A stretch of DNA of 64,000 bases from Maricaulis sp965228215 (GTDB lineage: Bacteria; Pseudomonadota; Alphaproteobacteria; Caulobacterales; Maricaulaceae), in NCBI GenBank assembly GCA_965228215.1, contig OZ245800.1:2542001-2606000 (forward strand), written 5' to 3'. Each line of letters starts with the position of its first letter. Within the stretch, counting starts at the first letter, position 1. The notes beneath the pieces were generated by a model, which saw nothing but the letters and a program-made list of their open reading frames with translations, was not told the DNA's origin and ran no database searches. Positions 32,678-42,627 of this stretch are shown here, piece after piece. The position numbers and the translations under genes were made by a program.

Positions 32678-33421
32678 CTACCCCGCCAGAGCGCGCTGGA
32701 GAGCTTCTTCCAGGCCCAGCTCGTTGGCGCCCGGGATCACCATGCCGTCGACGATGAAGAAGGGCGTGCCACTGACGCCCATATTGCGTCCCAGCGTGCG
32801 GACGTCGTTGACGTAGGCCACGATTTCCGGATCGCGCATGTCAGTACGCATCTGAGCCACATCCACACCCGACATCACGGCCAGCTGGTCGATACGGTCG
32901 GAGGGCAGGGGGCCGGAGGCGCTGACCATTGCCATGTGGAAAGCGACATATTCGTCCTCGCCCTGGCGGCGGGCCGCCACGGCGGCGCGCGCAGCCTCGA
33001 TCGAGTCGGCGCCCAGGATCGGGTATTCCTTAAAGATGAACCGCACACGGTCGCCATAGCGCTCGCGGGTGCGCTCAACCCACTCCGACGCGACCCGGCA
33101 ATAGGAGCATTTGTAGTCGAGGAATTCGACGATCACGATCTCCGCATCTTCCGGTCCCAGCGTGGGATCACGCGGGTCCTCAAAGACGGCCGAATAATTC
33201 GCCTCGATTGCCGTGTAATAGGCCTGGTATTCGCGCTCGCGGGCCCGGCGCTGGAGTTCCACCAGGGCTTCCTCGATGATTTCCGGGTTTTCCAGAATGT
33301 ATTCGCGGACGATCTCGCGCACTTCCTCGCGGTCATCCTCGCTCATCTGAGCATCGGCCGGTGCCTGCTGGCAGCCGAACATGAAAATGGTTGCAGCCAG
33401 AACGGCGAACACACGCTGCAT
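32678..33421 (-). CDS. DsbA-family thiol oxidoreductase, exported
   Basis: A 247-residue periplasmic thioredoxin-fold protein. Residues 1-24 form a signal sequence with a Cys at 17 (FMFGC, a poor lipobox). A charged helical stalk (about 25-75) precedes the DsbA fold, as in ScsC-like or BdbD-like proteins. The active site is CSYC in FLDYKCSYCRV, and the cis-Pro loop is GVSGTPFFIVDG. A strong ribosome site (GGGAGGG) supports the start; 25 further upstream codons are not similar. It probably oxidises or isomerises disulfides in exported proteins. Confidence 0.9.
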   Translation of the reverse strand: MQRVFAVLAATIFMFGCQQAPADAQMSEDDREEVREIVREYILENPEIIEEALVELQRRAREREYQAYYTAIEANYSAVFEDPRDPTLGPEDAEIVIVEFLDYKCSYCRVASEWVERTRERYGDRVRFIFKEYPILGADSIEAARAAVAARRQGEDEYVAFHMAMVSASGPLPSDRIDQLAVMSGVDVAQMRTDMRDPEIVAYVNDVRTLGRNMGVSGTPFFIVDGMVIPGANELGLEEALQRALAG

Positions 33422-33602
33422 CGGGTAACCCTCCCAGAACTCTCGCACCTTATCTAGACCACCCGACCAGCAAGTGCGAGGCCACGGCTGTAGCACACTC
33501 GATAAAATCGCCGTGTGCTGGGCGTCAGCACTGGTTGAACAGGGGCTTCCGCCCTAAGCTCTCGTCTGCACACAATAATCCATATCTCAAAGGGGAAGAC
33601 AG

Positions 33603-34346
33603 ATGAGTGCACGGTTGGACGGAAAGGTCGCGCTGGTCACGGGCGGCGGCCGCGGTATCGGCAGGGCAATCGCCAAGCGATATGCCGAAGAGGGCGCCGA
33701 TGTCGTGATCAGTTATGGCGGATCCAGGGACGCCGCCGAGGAATTGGTGGCCGAGATCAAGGCCATGGGCGTGAAGTCCGAGGCGATCCAGTGTGATGCT
33801 GCCACATCCGGCGCAACGGACAAGCTCGTGCGTTCGGTCGCCGAGAAATACGGCCAGCTGAACATCCTGGTGAACAATGCCGGCGTCTATCCGCTGACGA
33901 CGATCCGCAAATGCTCCGACGAGGAGTGGGAGCGCACGATGGCGATCAATCTGCGCGCGCCTTTCGAGGCCTTCCGCGCGGCCTTTGACGTGATGTCGCC
34001 GGGCGGTTCCATCATCACCATCGGTTCGGTCGCCGCAGAAGCGGTGATGGCCCCGGGTATTGCGGTCTATTCCGCGTCCAAGTCCGGCGTCCAGCTGCTG
34101 GCCCGCGGTGCTGCGCGCGAGCTTGGCCGCAAACAGATCCGCTCCAACGTCATCCAGCCGGGCCCCATCGATACCGACATGAACCCGGCCGATGGCGACA
34201 AGGCGGATTTCCAGAAAATGATGGTCCCGATCGGCCGTTACGGCACGGTCGAGGAAATCGCCTCCCTGGCAGCCTTCCTGGCCAGCGATGAAAGCGCCTA
34301 TGTCAACGCGGCGGTGATCAACGCCGATGGCGGCATGAATAGCTAG
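33603..34346 (+). CDS. Short-chain dehydrogenase/reductase (FabG-like)
   Basis: A 247-residue NAD(P)-dependent SDR. The cofactor loop is TGGGRGIG near residue 14; NNAG is at about 92; the catalytic Ser is in IGSVAAE, and Tyr and Lys in YSASK. The end INADGGMNS is typical of 3-oxoacyl-ACP reductase-like SDRs, with a C-terminal gap in the specificity loop. The ribosome site is GGGGAAG. There is no neighbouring fatty-acid or PHB gene, so the substrate is open. A REP-like palindrome follows the stop. Confidence 0.9.
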   Translation: MSARLDGKVALVTGGGRGIGRAIAKRYAEEGADVVISYGGSRDAAEELVAEIKAMGVKSEAIQCDAATSGATDKLVRSVAEKYGQLNILVNNAGVYPLTTIRKCSDEEWERTMAINLRAPFEAFRAAFDVMSPGGSIITIGSVAAEAVMAPGIAVYSASKSGVQLLARGAARELGRKQIRSNVIQPGPIDTDMNPADGDKADFQKMMVPIGRYGTVEEIASLAAFLASDESAYVNAAVINADGGMNS

Positions 34347-34356
34347 ACGAGCATGC

Positions 34357-34431
34357 CTCATCCCGGCGAAAGCCGGGACCTCGATGTGCCGAGTCCTTCG
34401 GTCGCGGGGTCCTGACTTTCGTCAGGATGAG
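34357..34431. repeat. REP-like imperfect palindrome (double hairpin)
   Basis: Two 24-base arms (34357-34380 and 34408-34431) are inverted copies of each other with four differences. Each arm is itself a 7-bp hairpin with a GAAA loop (TCCCGGC/GCCGGGA and TCCTGAC/GTCAGGA in the same orientation). The four differences form two compensatory base-pair changes. It sits between the convergent SDR and RidA genes. No second copy is seen in this window. Confidence 0.75.
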
Positions 34432-34438
34432 GACAGCT

Positions 34439-34900
34439 CTAACCGACCTCGAACACACCATCCACTTCCACGGCCGCACCCAGCGGCAGGGCGGGGCAGG
34501 AGACAGCGGAGCGCGCGTGACGGCCGGCATCGCCGAAGACCTCGACCATCAGGTCGGAACAGCCATTGATCACCTTGGGAATGTCGGTGAAGGCCGGCGT
34601 TGCGGTGACGAACCCACCCAGTTTCACAACGCGTTTCACGCGGGTCAGGTCGCCCTCGCAGGCGGCTTTCAGCTGGGAGATCAGATTGATCGCGCACAGG
34701 CGTGCCGCAGCCTGGCCGGCTTCGACATCCATGTCCTCGCCCAGCGTGCCGGTCACCAGCCCGTCCGGGCCGATCGAGATCTGGCCGGAGATGAAGACCT
34801 GATTGCCCGAGCGCACGAAGGGTACGTAATTGGCGACCGGGGCGACGGGCTCGGGCAGGCTGATGCCCAGGGCTTCAAGACGGGTATCGATGGCAGACAT
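34439..34900 (-). CDS. RidA/YjgF-family protein
   Basis: A 153-residue member of the RidA family, which hydrolyses reactive enamine/imine intermediates made by PLP enzymes. It belongs to the longer subgroup typified by LGISLPEPVAPVANYVPFVRSG and FISGQISIGPDG. The conserved C-terminal SCPALPLGAAVEVDG stands where canonical RidA has the catalytic Arg (SARVEVEALP... context), so the deaminase activity is uncertain. The start ATG has GAGGGG upstream. Confidence 0.9.
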   Translation of the reverse strand: MSAIDTRLEALGISLPEPVAPVANYVPFVRSGNQVFISGQISIGPDGLVTGTLGEDMDVEAGQAAARLCAINLISQLKAACEGDLTRVKRVVKLGGFVTATPAFTDIPKVINGCSDLMVEVFGDAGRHARSAVSCPALPLGAAVEVDGVFEVG

Positions 34901-35009
34901 GTTTCCCCTCACAGGATCGATTCTCGATTGCGATCAGATAATCCGCGAATAGGGTGCATGCAAAGCGCGTTGTTGACTTGACGCGCACGTCATCGGGCAG
35001 AGTGGCGAC

Positions 35010-35888
35010 ATGGCAGAGATCGCTGAATCGATCGAGATCTTCACGAAATACTTCCGCTTCGAGGCGCGGGACGGCTATCAGCTGTCCGGTCGGTATTACG
35101 TGCCGGAGAGTCCGAAAGCGGCTGTCCTGATCTCGTCGGGCACCGGATTCCCCAAGGAACTCTACCAGCGTATCGCCCGCGCGGGTGCCGAGCGGGGTTT
35201 TGCCTGCCTGACCTATGATTATCGCGGCATCGCGGGATCTGCGCCCGACGCGCTTCGCGGGTTCGAAGCCGATCTGATGGACTGGGCGCGCAATGATTTC
35301 CCGGCCGCGCTCGACGAGGCCCAGGGTCTTGCACCGGGCAAGCCGCTGTTCACGCTCGGCCATTCCGTGGGTGGGCATTTGCTGGGTTTTGCCGACAATG
35401 CCCACGAACCGCGGGCCAACGCCTTCGTCTGTACCGGCAGTGGCTATTGGGGTGCCCATCATCCCAGCTACAAACCGCTGGCCGCCCTGTTCTGGCTGGG
35501 TTTCGGCCCGTTCAGCCTGGCCACCAAGGGCTATATCGCCGCCGGCAGTCTCTGGCCGGGTGAATCCCTGCCCAAGGGTGTGTTCCAGCAATGGCGGCAA
35601 TGGGCGTCGAAACCGGGCTATTTCAGCGATTTTTTCGACCAGCTGGGCCCGCACGCGTTTGACACGCTCACCGCGCCGATCCGCAATTACACCTTCACTG
35701 ATGACCGCAATTGCTCACCGCGTGCAGCCGCCGAATTGATGGCGATCTACACGGCGGCGGAGAAGGAAATCCTGAGCCTGACGCCCGGCGAGCTGGACAT
35801 GAAGAGCGTCGACCATCACGGCGCTTTCAAACGCACAGCCGGCAAGTTTTGGCCGATGCCGTACGAATGGTTCGAGACCTATCTCTGA
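35010..35888 (+). CDS. Alpha/beta hydrolase
   Basis: A 292-residue serine hydrolase. The oxyanion region ISSGTGFPKELY is near residue 41, the DYRGIAGS motif follows, and the nucleophile elbow is LGHSVGGHL with the Ser at about residue 117. The acid residue is likely in the FTDDRNCSP loop, and the His in VDHHGAF. It belongs to a family usually annotated only as alpha/beta hydrolase (UCP037442-like). The last 10 bases overlap the converging dinB gene. The substrate is unknown. Confidence 0.85.
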   Translation: MAEIAESIEIFTKYFRFEARDGYQLSGRYYVPESPKAAVLISSGTGFPKELYQRIARAGAERGFACLTYDYRGIAGSAPDALRGFEADLMDWARNDFPAALDEAQGLAPGKPLFTLGHSVGGHLLGFADNAHEPRANAFVCTGSGYWGAHHPSYKPLAALFWLGFGPFSLATKGYIAAGSLWPGESLPKGVFQQWRQWASKPGYFSDFFDQLGPHAFDTLTAPIRNYTFTDDRNCSPRAAAELMAIYTAAEKEILSLTPGELDMKSVDHHGAFKRTAGKFWPMPYEWFETYL

Positions 35889-37153
35889 CGCCGCGTCTTC
35901 AGCGACCGTCCCTTTACCACCGCATCGCCGCCGAATTTTGCACGGGCCTTGTCCATGGCGCGCTCGGCTTCCGCGCGGCGAATGGCCTGGGGATCGAGCA
36001 GGTCGCCGGCATCACCGACCTCGTCGCGCAGGCCTGAAAACCCGATTCCGATCAGGCGGTAGCGCGTGCCGTCGATTTCCTTGGCGAGAAGTTCGCGACC
36101 AACGCGGAACAGCGTGTCGGCGAGCTGGCTGGGTTCGTTCAGCGTGCGTCGGCGCGTCCGCGTCTTGAACTCGGCGGATTTGAGCTTGAGCGTGATCACC
36201 GAGCCGGACAGGGCTTTCGACTTCATGATGTCGGCGACTTTCACGCAGAGCCGCCACAGGCGTTTTTCAAGCTCCTCGCGATCATTGAGGTCGGCATTGA
36301 ATGTGGTCTCCGAGGACACGCTCTTGCGCTCGCTGCCGGGTGAGACGCGGCGGTGATCCTCGCCGCGGGCCAGGCGCGCCAGGTGATAACCCATATCGCC
36401 ATAACGATCGGCCATGGCCTTGTCGGACAAGCGACGGATGTCGGAGAGGGTGCGCAGGCCATCGCGCTCCAGCTTTTTCGCAAACGCCGGCCCGACGCCA
36501 TAGATGGCACGCACAGGACGCGGTCCGAGAAAGTCGAGCACTTCCGCCTTGCCGATCACCGCGAACCCGTCGGGTTTTTCCAGATCCGAAGCCGTCTTGG
36601 CGAGGAATTTATTGAAGGACAGCCCGACCGAGACCGTGATGCTGATCTCCTCGTGGATCGCCCGCTGCAGCCGCAGGAGGGTTAGGGCAGGTGTTGCCTG
36701 GTGCAGGCGTTCCGTACCTGTCAGATCGAGAAAGGCTTCATCGATCGAGAGGGGTTCGACGAGGGGTGTGATCGCCCGCATCATCTCGCGGATGCGCTGG
36801 CCCTCGGCAGCGTATTTCGACATGTCCGGACGAATGACCACCGCGTCGGGACAGGCGGCGAGCGCCTTGAACATGGGCATGGCGGAGTGCACCCCATACA
36901 TGCGCGCCACATAACAGGCGGTCGAGACAACACCGCGCTGGCCACCGCCAATGATGACCGGCTTGTCCTCCAGATCCGGATTGTCGCGCTTCTCGACAGC
37001 CGCATAAAAAGCGTCGCAATCGATATGAGCGATGGAGAGCGCGTTCAGTTCGTCATGCCGCAAAAGGCGTTTCGAGCCGCAGGACGGGCACACGGCATCC
37101 GCGGGCGCGATCTCGGACAGGCAGGCCCGGCAATATCCGGAGTTCGCGCTCAT
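35879..37153 (-). CDS. dinB: DNA polymerase IV with N-terminal zinc ribbon
   Basis: A Y-family translesion polymerase of 424 residues. Residues 8-25 form a CxxC ... CxxC zinc-ribbon-like extension (CRACL ... CPSCG) before the usual start of DinB at about residue 38. Catalytic acidic residues are in AHIDCDAFYAAVEK and LSIDEAFLD, and the steric-gate region is DCDAFY. The little-finger domain follows after about 280. The extension is known from other alphaproteobacterial DinB proteins. It overlaps the ROK kinase gene upstream by 4 bp. Confidence 0.94.
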   Translation of the reverse strand: MSANSGYCRACLSEIAPADAVCPSCGSKRLLRHDELNALSIAHIDCDAFYAAVEKRDNPDLEDKPVIIGGGQRGVVSTACYVARMYGVHSAMPMFKALAACPDAVVIRPDMSKYAAEGQRIREMMRAITPLVEPLSIDEAFLDLTGTERLHQATPALTLLRLQRAIHEEISITVSVGLSFNKFLAKTASDLEKPDGFAVIGKAEVLDFLGPRPVRAIYGVGPAFAKKLERDGLRTLSDIRRLSDKAMADRYGDMGYHLARLARGEDHRRVSPGSERKSVSSETTFNADLNDREELEKRLWRLCVKVADIMKSKALSGSVITLKLKSAEFKTRTRRRTLNEPSQLADTLFRVGRELLAKEIDGTRYRLIGIGFSGLRDEVGDAGDLLDPQAIRRAEAERAMDKARAKFGGDAVVKGRSLKTRRQR

Positions 37154-38055
37154 GCCCGGTCTGCCGGCCAGAGCCAGGCCGCACCGCGCACGCCGGAACT
37201 GTCGCCGTGCTGATTGATCCGGACCCGGGTCCGGAAATCATCGCAAAAGACATGGGCGGGCAAGGCGGATTGCGTGCGTTCCGCCAGGTCCGGAATTTGG
37301 GACATGCCGCCTCCGAGCACGATCACATGGGGATCGATGAGATTGATCACACCGGCAAGGCTGCGTGCCAGCCGGTCGACATAGCGGTCCAGCGTGGCAA
37401 TTGCGGCGTTCTCGCCGGCCAGCGCCGCGGTGACGATGTCCTCGGCCGGTAGGTCGGCGCCGGTGGACGCAAGGTGATCGCGGCGCAGGCCCGGACCGGA
37501 CAGCCAGGTCTCTATACAGCCCTGCTTTCCGCACCAGCAGTCCGGACCGGGTGATTCGGTCTTGGAAGGTCCTGGCAGGGGATTGTGGCCCCATTCCCCG
37601 GCAATGCCCTGGGCGCCGTCCAGCAGGCGGCCGTCGACGACGATACCGCCACCGACGCCAGTGCCCAGGATCACGCCGAAGACGATGCGATGTCCCGCGC
37701 CCGCGCCATCAGTGGCTTCGGACAGCGCAAAACAATCAGCATCATTGGCGCAGCGCACCTCGCGATCGAGCGCGGCTGATATGTCGGCGGCAAAGGGCTT
37801 GCCGTTCAGCCAGGTCGAATTTGCGTTACGCATCAGTCCTGTAGACGGGTTGCTCGAGCCGGGATGTCCGATGCCGACATGCGCTGTCTCGCCGAGTTCG
37901 GCCTCGGCGGCCCGGACCATGGACGCGATCTGGGCCAGGCTGGCAGCATAGTCGCGCGCGGTCGGCTCGCGCCGGCGCAGCAGGATCTCACCGTCTGCGC
38001 CCAGGGCCACGCACTCGGTTTTTGTACCGCCCAGATCGATGCCGATTCGAATCAT
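37150..38055 (-). CDS. ROK-family sugar kinase (fructokinase-like)
   Basis: A 301-residue ATP-dependent sugar kinase of the ROK family. The phosphate loop is IGIDLGGTKTE, the catalytic Asp lies in CANDADCFALSE, and GTGVGGGIVVDG binds ATP. The zinc-site region GEWGHNPLPGP ... CWCGKQGCIETWLSGPG is typical of the Mak-type fructokinase subgroup. It is the first gene of a two-gene unit with dinB and diverges from divK. Confidence 0.9.
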   Translation of the reverse strand: MIRIGIDLGGTKTECVALGADGEILLRRREPTARDYAASLAQIASMVRAAEAELGETAHVGIGHPGSSNPSTGLMRNANSTWLNGKPFAADISAALDREVRCANDADCFALSEATDGAGAGHRIVFGVILGTGVGGGIVVDGRLLDGAQGIAGEWGHNPLPGPSKTESPGPDCWCGKQGCIETWLSGPGLRRDHLASTGADLPAEDIVTAALAGENAAIATLDRYVDRLARSLAGVINLIDPHVIVLGGGMSQIPDLAERTQSALPAHVFCDDFRTRVRINQHGDSSGVRGAAWLWPADRA

Positions 38056-38194
38056 GCTTCCGCCGCTGCTTCCTGCCGATATACTTGGTAAATCACTCCT
38101 GGTGTTCTTATCTTGTTCCTCGGGATCGTGAAAGTGGTCCCCGACTCATCAACGGTTAAGGAAAATCGGTTCTACTATCCGCGGGGTTCAACAG

Positions 38195-38210
38195 GCGTGC
38201 AAAAGCACGC
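38195..38210. promoter_or_regulatory. Perfect hairpin in the divK leader
   Basis: GCGTGC-AAAA-GCACGC is a perfect 6-bp stem with an AAAA loop, 40 bases upstream of the divK start. Thirty-five bases before it, CGGTTAAG (38154-38161) resembles one half of a CtrA box (TTAACC on the opposite strand). Both may be part of divK control. Confidence 0.4.
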
Positions 38211-38249
38211 GAAGCTAGCGGGAAGCGCGTCGCCGACATGCTGCAGGTC

Positions 38250-38615
38250 ATGCCGAAAAAGGTTCTGATCGTCGAAGACAACGAGCTAAACATGAAGCTC
38301 TTCAATGATCTGCTCGAGGCTCATGGTTATGAGACCTTGCAGACGAAGGATGGCTTCAAGGCGCTCGAACTGGCGCGTGAACACACGCCGGACCTCATCC
38401 TCATGGATATCCAGTTGCCGGAAGTCTCCGGGCTGGAAGTCACCAAATGGCTCAAGGATGATGATGATCTGTCCGCGATTCCGGTCGTGGCCGTCACGGC
38501 TTTTGCCATGAAGGGCGATGAGGAACGCATCCGCGAGGGCGGGTGCGAAGCCTATCTTTCCAAACCGATTACCGTGACGACCTTTATCGAGACCGTCCGC
38601 TCCTTCCTGGATTAG
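38250..38615 (+). CDS. divK: Single-domain response regulator DivK
   Basis: The essential cell-cycle receiver protein that, phosphorylated at the pole by DivJ and dephosphorylated by PleC, controls CckA and thereby CtrA. The 121 residues are very like Caulobacter DivK: KKVLIVEDNELNMKLF, LILMDIQLPE and VVAVTAFAMKGDEERIREGGCEAY. With this ATG the phospho-acceptor is Asp53, as in Caulobacter, which decides the start over the ATG 12 bases upstream. pleD follows after 10 bases. Confidence 0.97.
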   Translation: MPKKVLIVEDNELNMKLFNDLLEAHGYETLQTKDGFKALELAREHTPDLILMDIQLPEVSGLEVTKWLKDDDDLSAIPVVAVTAFAMKGDEERIREGGCEAYLSKPITVTTFIETVRSFLD

Positions 38616-38625
38616 GAGCGGTTCG

Positions 38626-39990
<1,365 letters not shown>

Positions 39991-40027
39991 TCGATCAGTC
40001 CTGGCAAATCAAGTCGCGCTAGGCGAT

Positions 40028-40195
40028 TTACTTGATCTTGCCTTCCTTGAAATCGACATGCTTGCGCGCGATCGGGTCGTACTTCTTCAGCACGAGCTTT
40101 TCGGTCATCGTGCGCGCATTCTTCTTGGTCACGTAGAAGTAACCGGTATCGGCCGTGGAGTTCAGGCGGATCTTGATGGTTGTCGGCTTCGCCAT
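40028..40195 (-). CDS. rpmG: 50S ribosomal protein L33
   Basis: A 55-residue ribosomal protein reading MAKPTTIKIRLNSTADTGY, followed by FYVTKKNARTMTEK and KYDPIARKHVDFKEGKIK before TAA. It is the cysteine-free form of L33, which does not bind zinc. It converges with pleD and lies 83 bases after the MFS gene, a linkage also seen in Caulobacter. Confidence 0.97.
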   Translation of the reverse strand: MAKPTTIKIRLNSTADTGYFYVTKKNARTMTEKLVLKKYDPIARKHVDFKEGKIK

Positions 40196-40278
40196 GGCTC
40201 AGTCGTCCTGGTGTTACGCGCGCGCACGGCCCCATGCCGTCGCGAGAGCGCGCGAACATACGCATGCGCACGCGTGTG

Positions 40279-41457
40279 TCAACTCTCCGTGGACGGTGAA
40301 TTGCGGCGCAGCAGCAGGAAAAGCAGATAGGCACCGGCGATTGCCGACATGATCCACATCAGGCCGGGCGCGCCGAGCCCGTCCATGCCCTGGCCGGCCA
40401 GCGGCGGTGCGAACAGCGAACCCAGACCGTAGGCAAAGATGAAGGCCGCATTGGCGGCGGCGATCGCTCCGCCCGTGAACCGTTCGCCGAGCAGGGCCAG
40501 ACCGACCGTGTAGAGCCCGCTCGCCACGCCGGCCTGGACCAGGACCAGGGCCAGAAGGCTCGGCATATTCGTGCCGGCCAGCCAGACCATGAGGGGCGCC
40601 AAGGTCGCGACGGCCGCAATCCAGGTGAGGGTGAGGCGCCGGCCGGTCTTGTCAGCAATCCAGCCCAGCGGGATCTGTGACAGCAGCGCACCGATGGCCG
40701 CGGCGATCGCGACCTGCGAGATCATCGCCTCGGTCAGGCCGATGCGGGTGCCATAGACCGGCACCATCGAGAAGAGCAGGGTCTCCAGGGCCCCGAATGC
40801 CAGTCCGGCCGCAATTGCTGCCGGAGCCACGCGCAGACAGCCCAGCATGGCTCCCAGGGAGGCTTCCTCGGCATCCGGTGCGACGGCCTGTGGTCCGCGC
40901 AGGAAGAGGACAGGGGCGATACCCATGACGAAGATCGCCGCGCCCGCATAGAACCCAGTATCGGCCTGGGCCCCCACCATGCCGAAAATGAGTGCGCCCA
41001 CACCGAAACCGCCTGACAGCGCCGTGCCATAGACCCCAAGTATCGTCGCCCGCCGTTCGGGCGTGGCGATCTGGTTGATCCAGGTTTCACTGATCACGAA
41101 GATCACGGTCATGAAACAGCCCATGACAAAACGCAGGGCAAACCAGGCCGTGACATTCTCCAGCAGGGGGAAGGCGGCATGCAGCAAGGCCGCCGAGACC
41201 AGTGCCAAAGGCAGGACAATGCGCGGATGGACATAGGCGATCAGGCGCGGCACCAGCGGCGCCATGATCAGGGTCGACATGGCCGCGGCCGCGCCGTTCA
41301 TGCCCACCAGGAGACCGGAATTCGTCATCATCTCGAGCCGCAGAGAAATCAGCGGCATGGAGAGGCCGAACACGATACCGCACACACCGGCACAGCTGAT
41401 CGCGGCGATGAGGGAGCGGTTATTGCCAAAACGGTCATCAGTGAAAAAGCCGAGCAT
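40279..41457 (-). CDS. MFS transporter
   Basis: A 392-residue major facilitator of the YcaD-like group, with 12 predicted membrane helices. The opening LIAAISCAGVCGIVFGLSMPLISL and the motif SETWINQIATPERRATILGVYGTALSGGFGVG (split over 115-147) are typical of that group; GWIADKTGRRLTL is the cytoplasmic loop 8-9 motif. I start at MLGFFTDDR; 17 further codons upstream are unlike the family. The substrate is unknown. Confidence 0.9.
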   Translation of the reverse strand: MLGFFTDDRFGNNRSLIAAISCAGVCGIVFGLSMPLISLRLEMMTNSGLLVGMNGAAAAMSTLIMAPLVPRLIAYVHPRIVLPLALVSAALLHAAFPLLENVTAWFALRFVMGCFMTVIFVISETWINQIATPERRATILGVYGTALSGGFGVGALIFGMVGAQADTGFYAGAAIFVMGIAPVLFLRGPQAVAPDAEEASLGAMLGCLRVAPAAIAAGLAFGALETLLFSMVPVYGTRIGLTEAMISQVAIAAAIGALLSQIPLGWIADKTGRRLTLTWIAAVATLAPLMVWLAGTNMPSLLALVLVQAGVASGLYTVGLALLGERFTGGAIAAANAAFIFAYGLGSLFAPPLAGQGMDGLGAPGLMWIMSAIAGAYLLFLLLRRNSPSTES

Positions 41458-41550
41458 TGGAAAAGCTTGATAGGCGACGTGCCGCTGATTGGAAAGCCGG
41501 GCGGCCATGTCGGCGGCTATCCAACCTAATGGGCCTCGACCCCGCGACTG

Positions 41551-41940
41551 TCAGGCCTCCGAGCCATCAGATTCTCGAGACCAGACAAGGAAACGTTCGA
41601 CGCGCGTTGAGCCCATCGCTTCGATCATTCGTGCCTCATCAAACCCTGGCAGTGCCATCAGGTAGGCGACGGCGTCTTTCTGTCCATCTGCGTCAATCGG
41701 GAAGAGGCATGCAAGTTGGTCGTCCGCGTCGTAGAGCAGCCAGACCACATCATCACCCCAAGGTCCGGAATCGTCCGTCGCGATAACGACCCGAGCCAGT
41801 TCACACTTTCTGACTGATCCGCCTTGCCCGAATTGGTCAGCGACCCGGATTTCGTGTTCGGTGACTTCGACCGACCAGTTTGGCTGCGGTGATGCCCCAG
41901 CAAAAAGTCTCCTGAGCCAATTGATCACGTCGCGCTCCAC
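41551..41940 (-). CDS. Conserved hypothetical protein
   Basis: A 129-residue acidic cytosolic protein of no known function. It begins with a short basic amphipathic stretch (INWLRRLFAG); the rest is predicted alpha/beta: WSVEVTEHEIRVAD, LARVVIATDDSGPWGDDVVWLLY, and a conserved end with LPGFDEARMIEAMGSTRVERFLVW. Small proteins with this GPW/F-DVxW and LPGFD-MGS pattern occur widely in proteobacteria. Its base composition looks slightly less GC-rich than its neighbours. It is 6 bases from the Nudix gene on the same strand. Confidence 0.75.
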   Translation of the reverse strand: MERDVINWLRRLFAGASPQPNWSVEVTEHEIRVADQFGQGGSVRKCELARVVIATDDSGPWGDDVVWLLYDADDQLACLFPIDADGQKDAVAYLMALPGFDEARMIEAMGSTRVERFLVWSRESDGSEA

Positions 41941-41946
41941 ACTGCG

Positions 41947-42627
41947 CTAGAGGTCTTCCACGCACATGCGTCCCCGCACATCCCGGATCCAGCGGACCGG
42001 TTCCGGAGCCGGCGGGAGAACGCGTTCCAGCTCGCTCAGCACGAAATGCGTCACCATCGGCAGGTCCAGCGTGCGGGCTTCGGGCAGCGGCACCCAGCGT
42101 ACATCTTCCAGTTCCGAACTGGGCACAGGGGCGCGATCATCGCCCAGCGCCGACGCGTCGGCAGTGAAGAACCAGGTATCGAAACGCCGTGTCCGGCCCG
42201 GCGGTGTCACGGCACGCGTAATCAGGCGCAGGCCGGACAAATCGGGCAGGAAACCGTCCTGCTTGAACGGCCGCCAGTGCGGATGACGGGAGCGGTGCTG
42301 GCCGGGGCTGGCGATCAGGAGACCAGTCTCTTCGGCGGTCTCCCGGACAGCGGCAGCAGCGGCAGCGCGTGCCCGGCGTTCGGGCAGGGAGCGGCACATC
42401 ACGCTCAGGACGTTCGTGTCCAGATCGCCAGCCAATGGCGCGGTGGCGTCTGCTCGATCCACCCGGCCGCCCGGAAAGACGTATTTGTTGGGCATGAAGA
42501 CATGCTGCGCCGAACGCCGTCCCATCAGGACTTCCGCAGAGGATTTGTCGCCGCGGGTCAGGATCAGCGAGGCAGCGAGACGCGGACGCAGGGCCGGGGC
42601 CTTGGGATTGCGGGTCTCATCGCTCAT
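41947..42627 (-). CDS. Nudix hydrolase
   Basis: A 226-residue pyrophosphohydrolase. The Nudix box reads with the core AAVRETAEETGLL (REx2EExGL) near residues 92-104, after the conserved YVFPGGRVD. The family cleaves nucleoside diphosphate-linked compounds; the longer form with this FPGGRVD start is close to CoA- or NADH-pyrophosphatase-like proteins, but the substrate cannot be fixed. The start overlaps the rnr stop by 4 bp, so it is coupled to rnr. Confidence 0.88.
   Translation of the reverse strand: MSDETRNPKAPALRPRLAASLILTRGDKSSAEVLMGRRSAQHVFMPNKYVFPGGRVDRADATAPLAGDLDTNVLSVMCRSLPERRARAAAAAAVRETAEETGLLIASPGQHRSRHPHWRPFKQDGFLPDLSGLRLITRAVTPPGRTRRFDTWFFTADASALGDDRAPVPSSELEDVRWVPLPEARTLDLPMVTHFVLSELERVLPPAPEPVRWIRDVRGRMCVEDL

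Noticed and set aside
41551..41940. Suspected recent transfer of the 129-residue hypothetical gene
   Set aside because: The composition is only slightly lower in GC, there are no repeats or mobile genes beside it, and the gene is of a widespread type.
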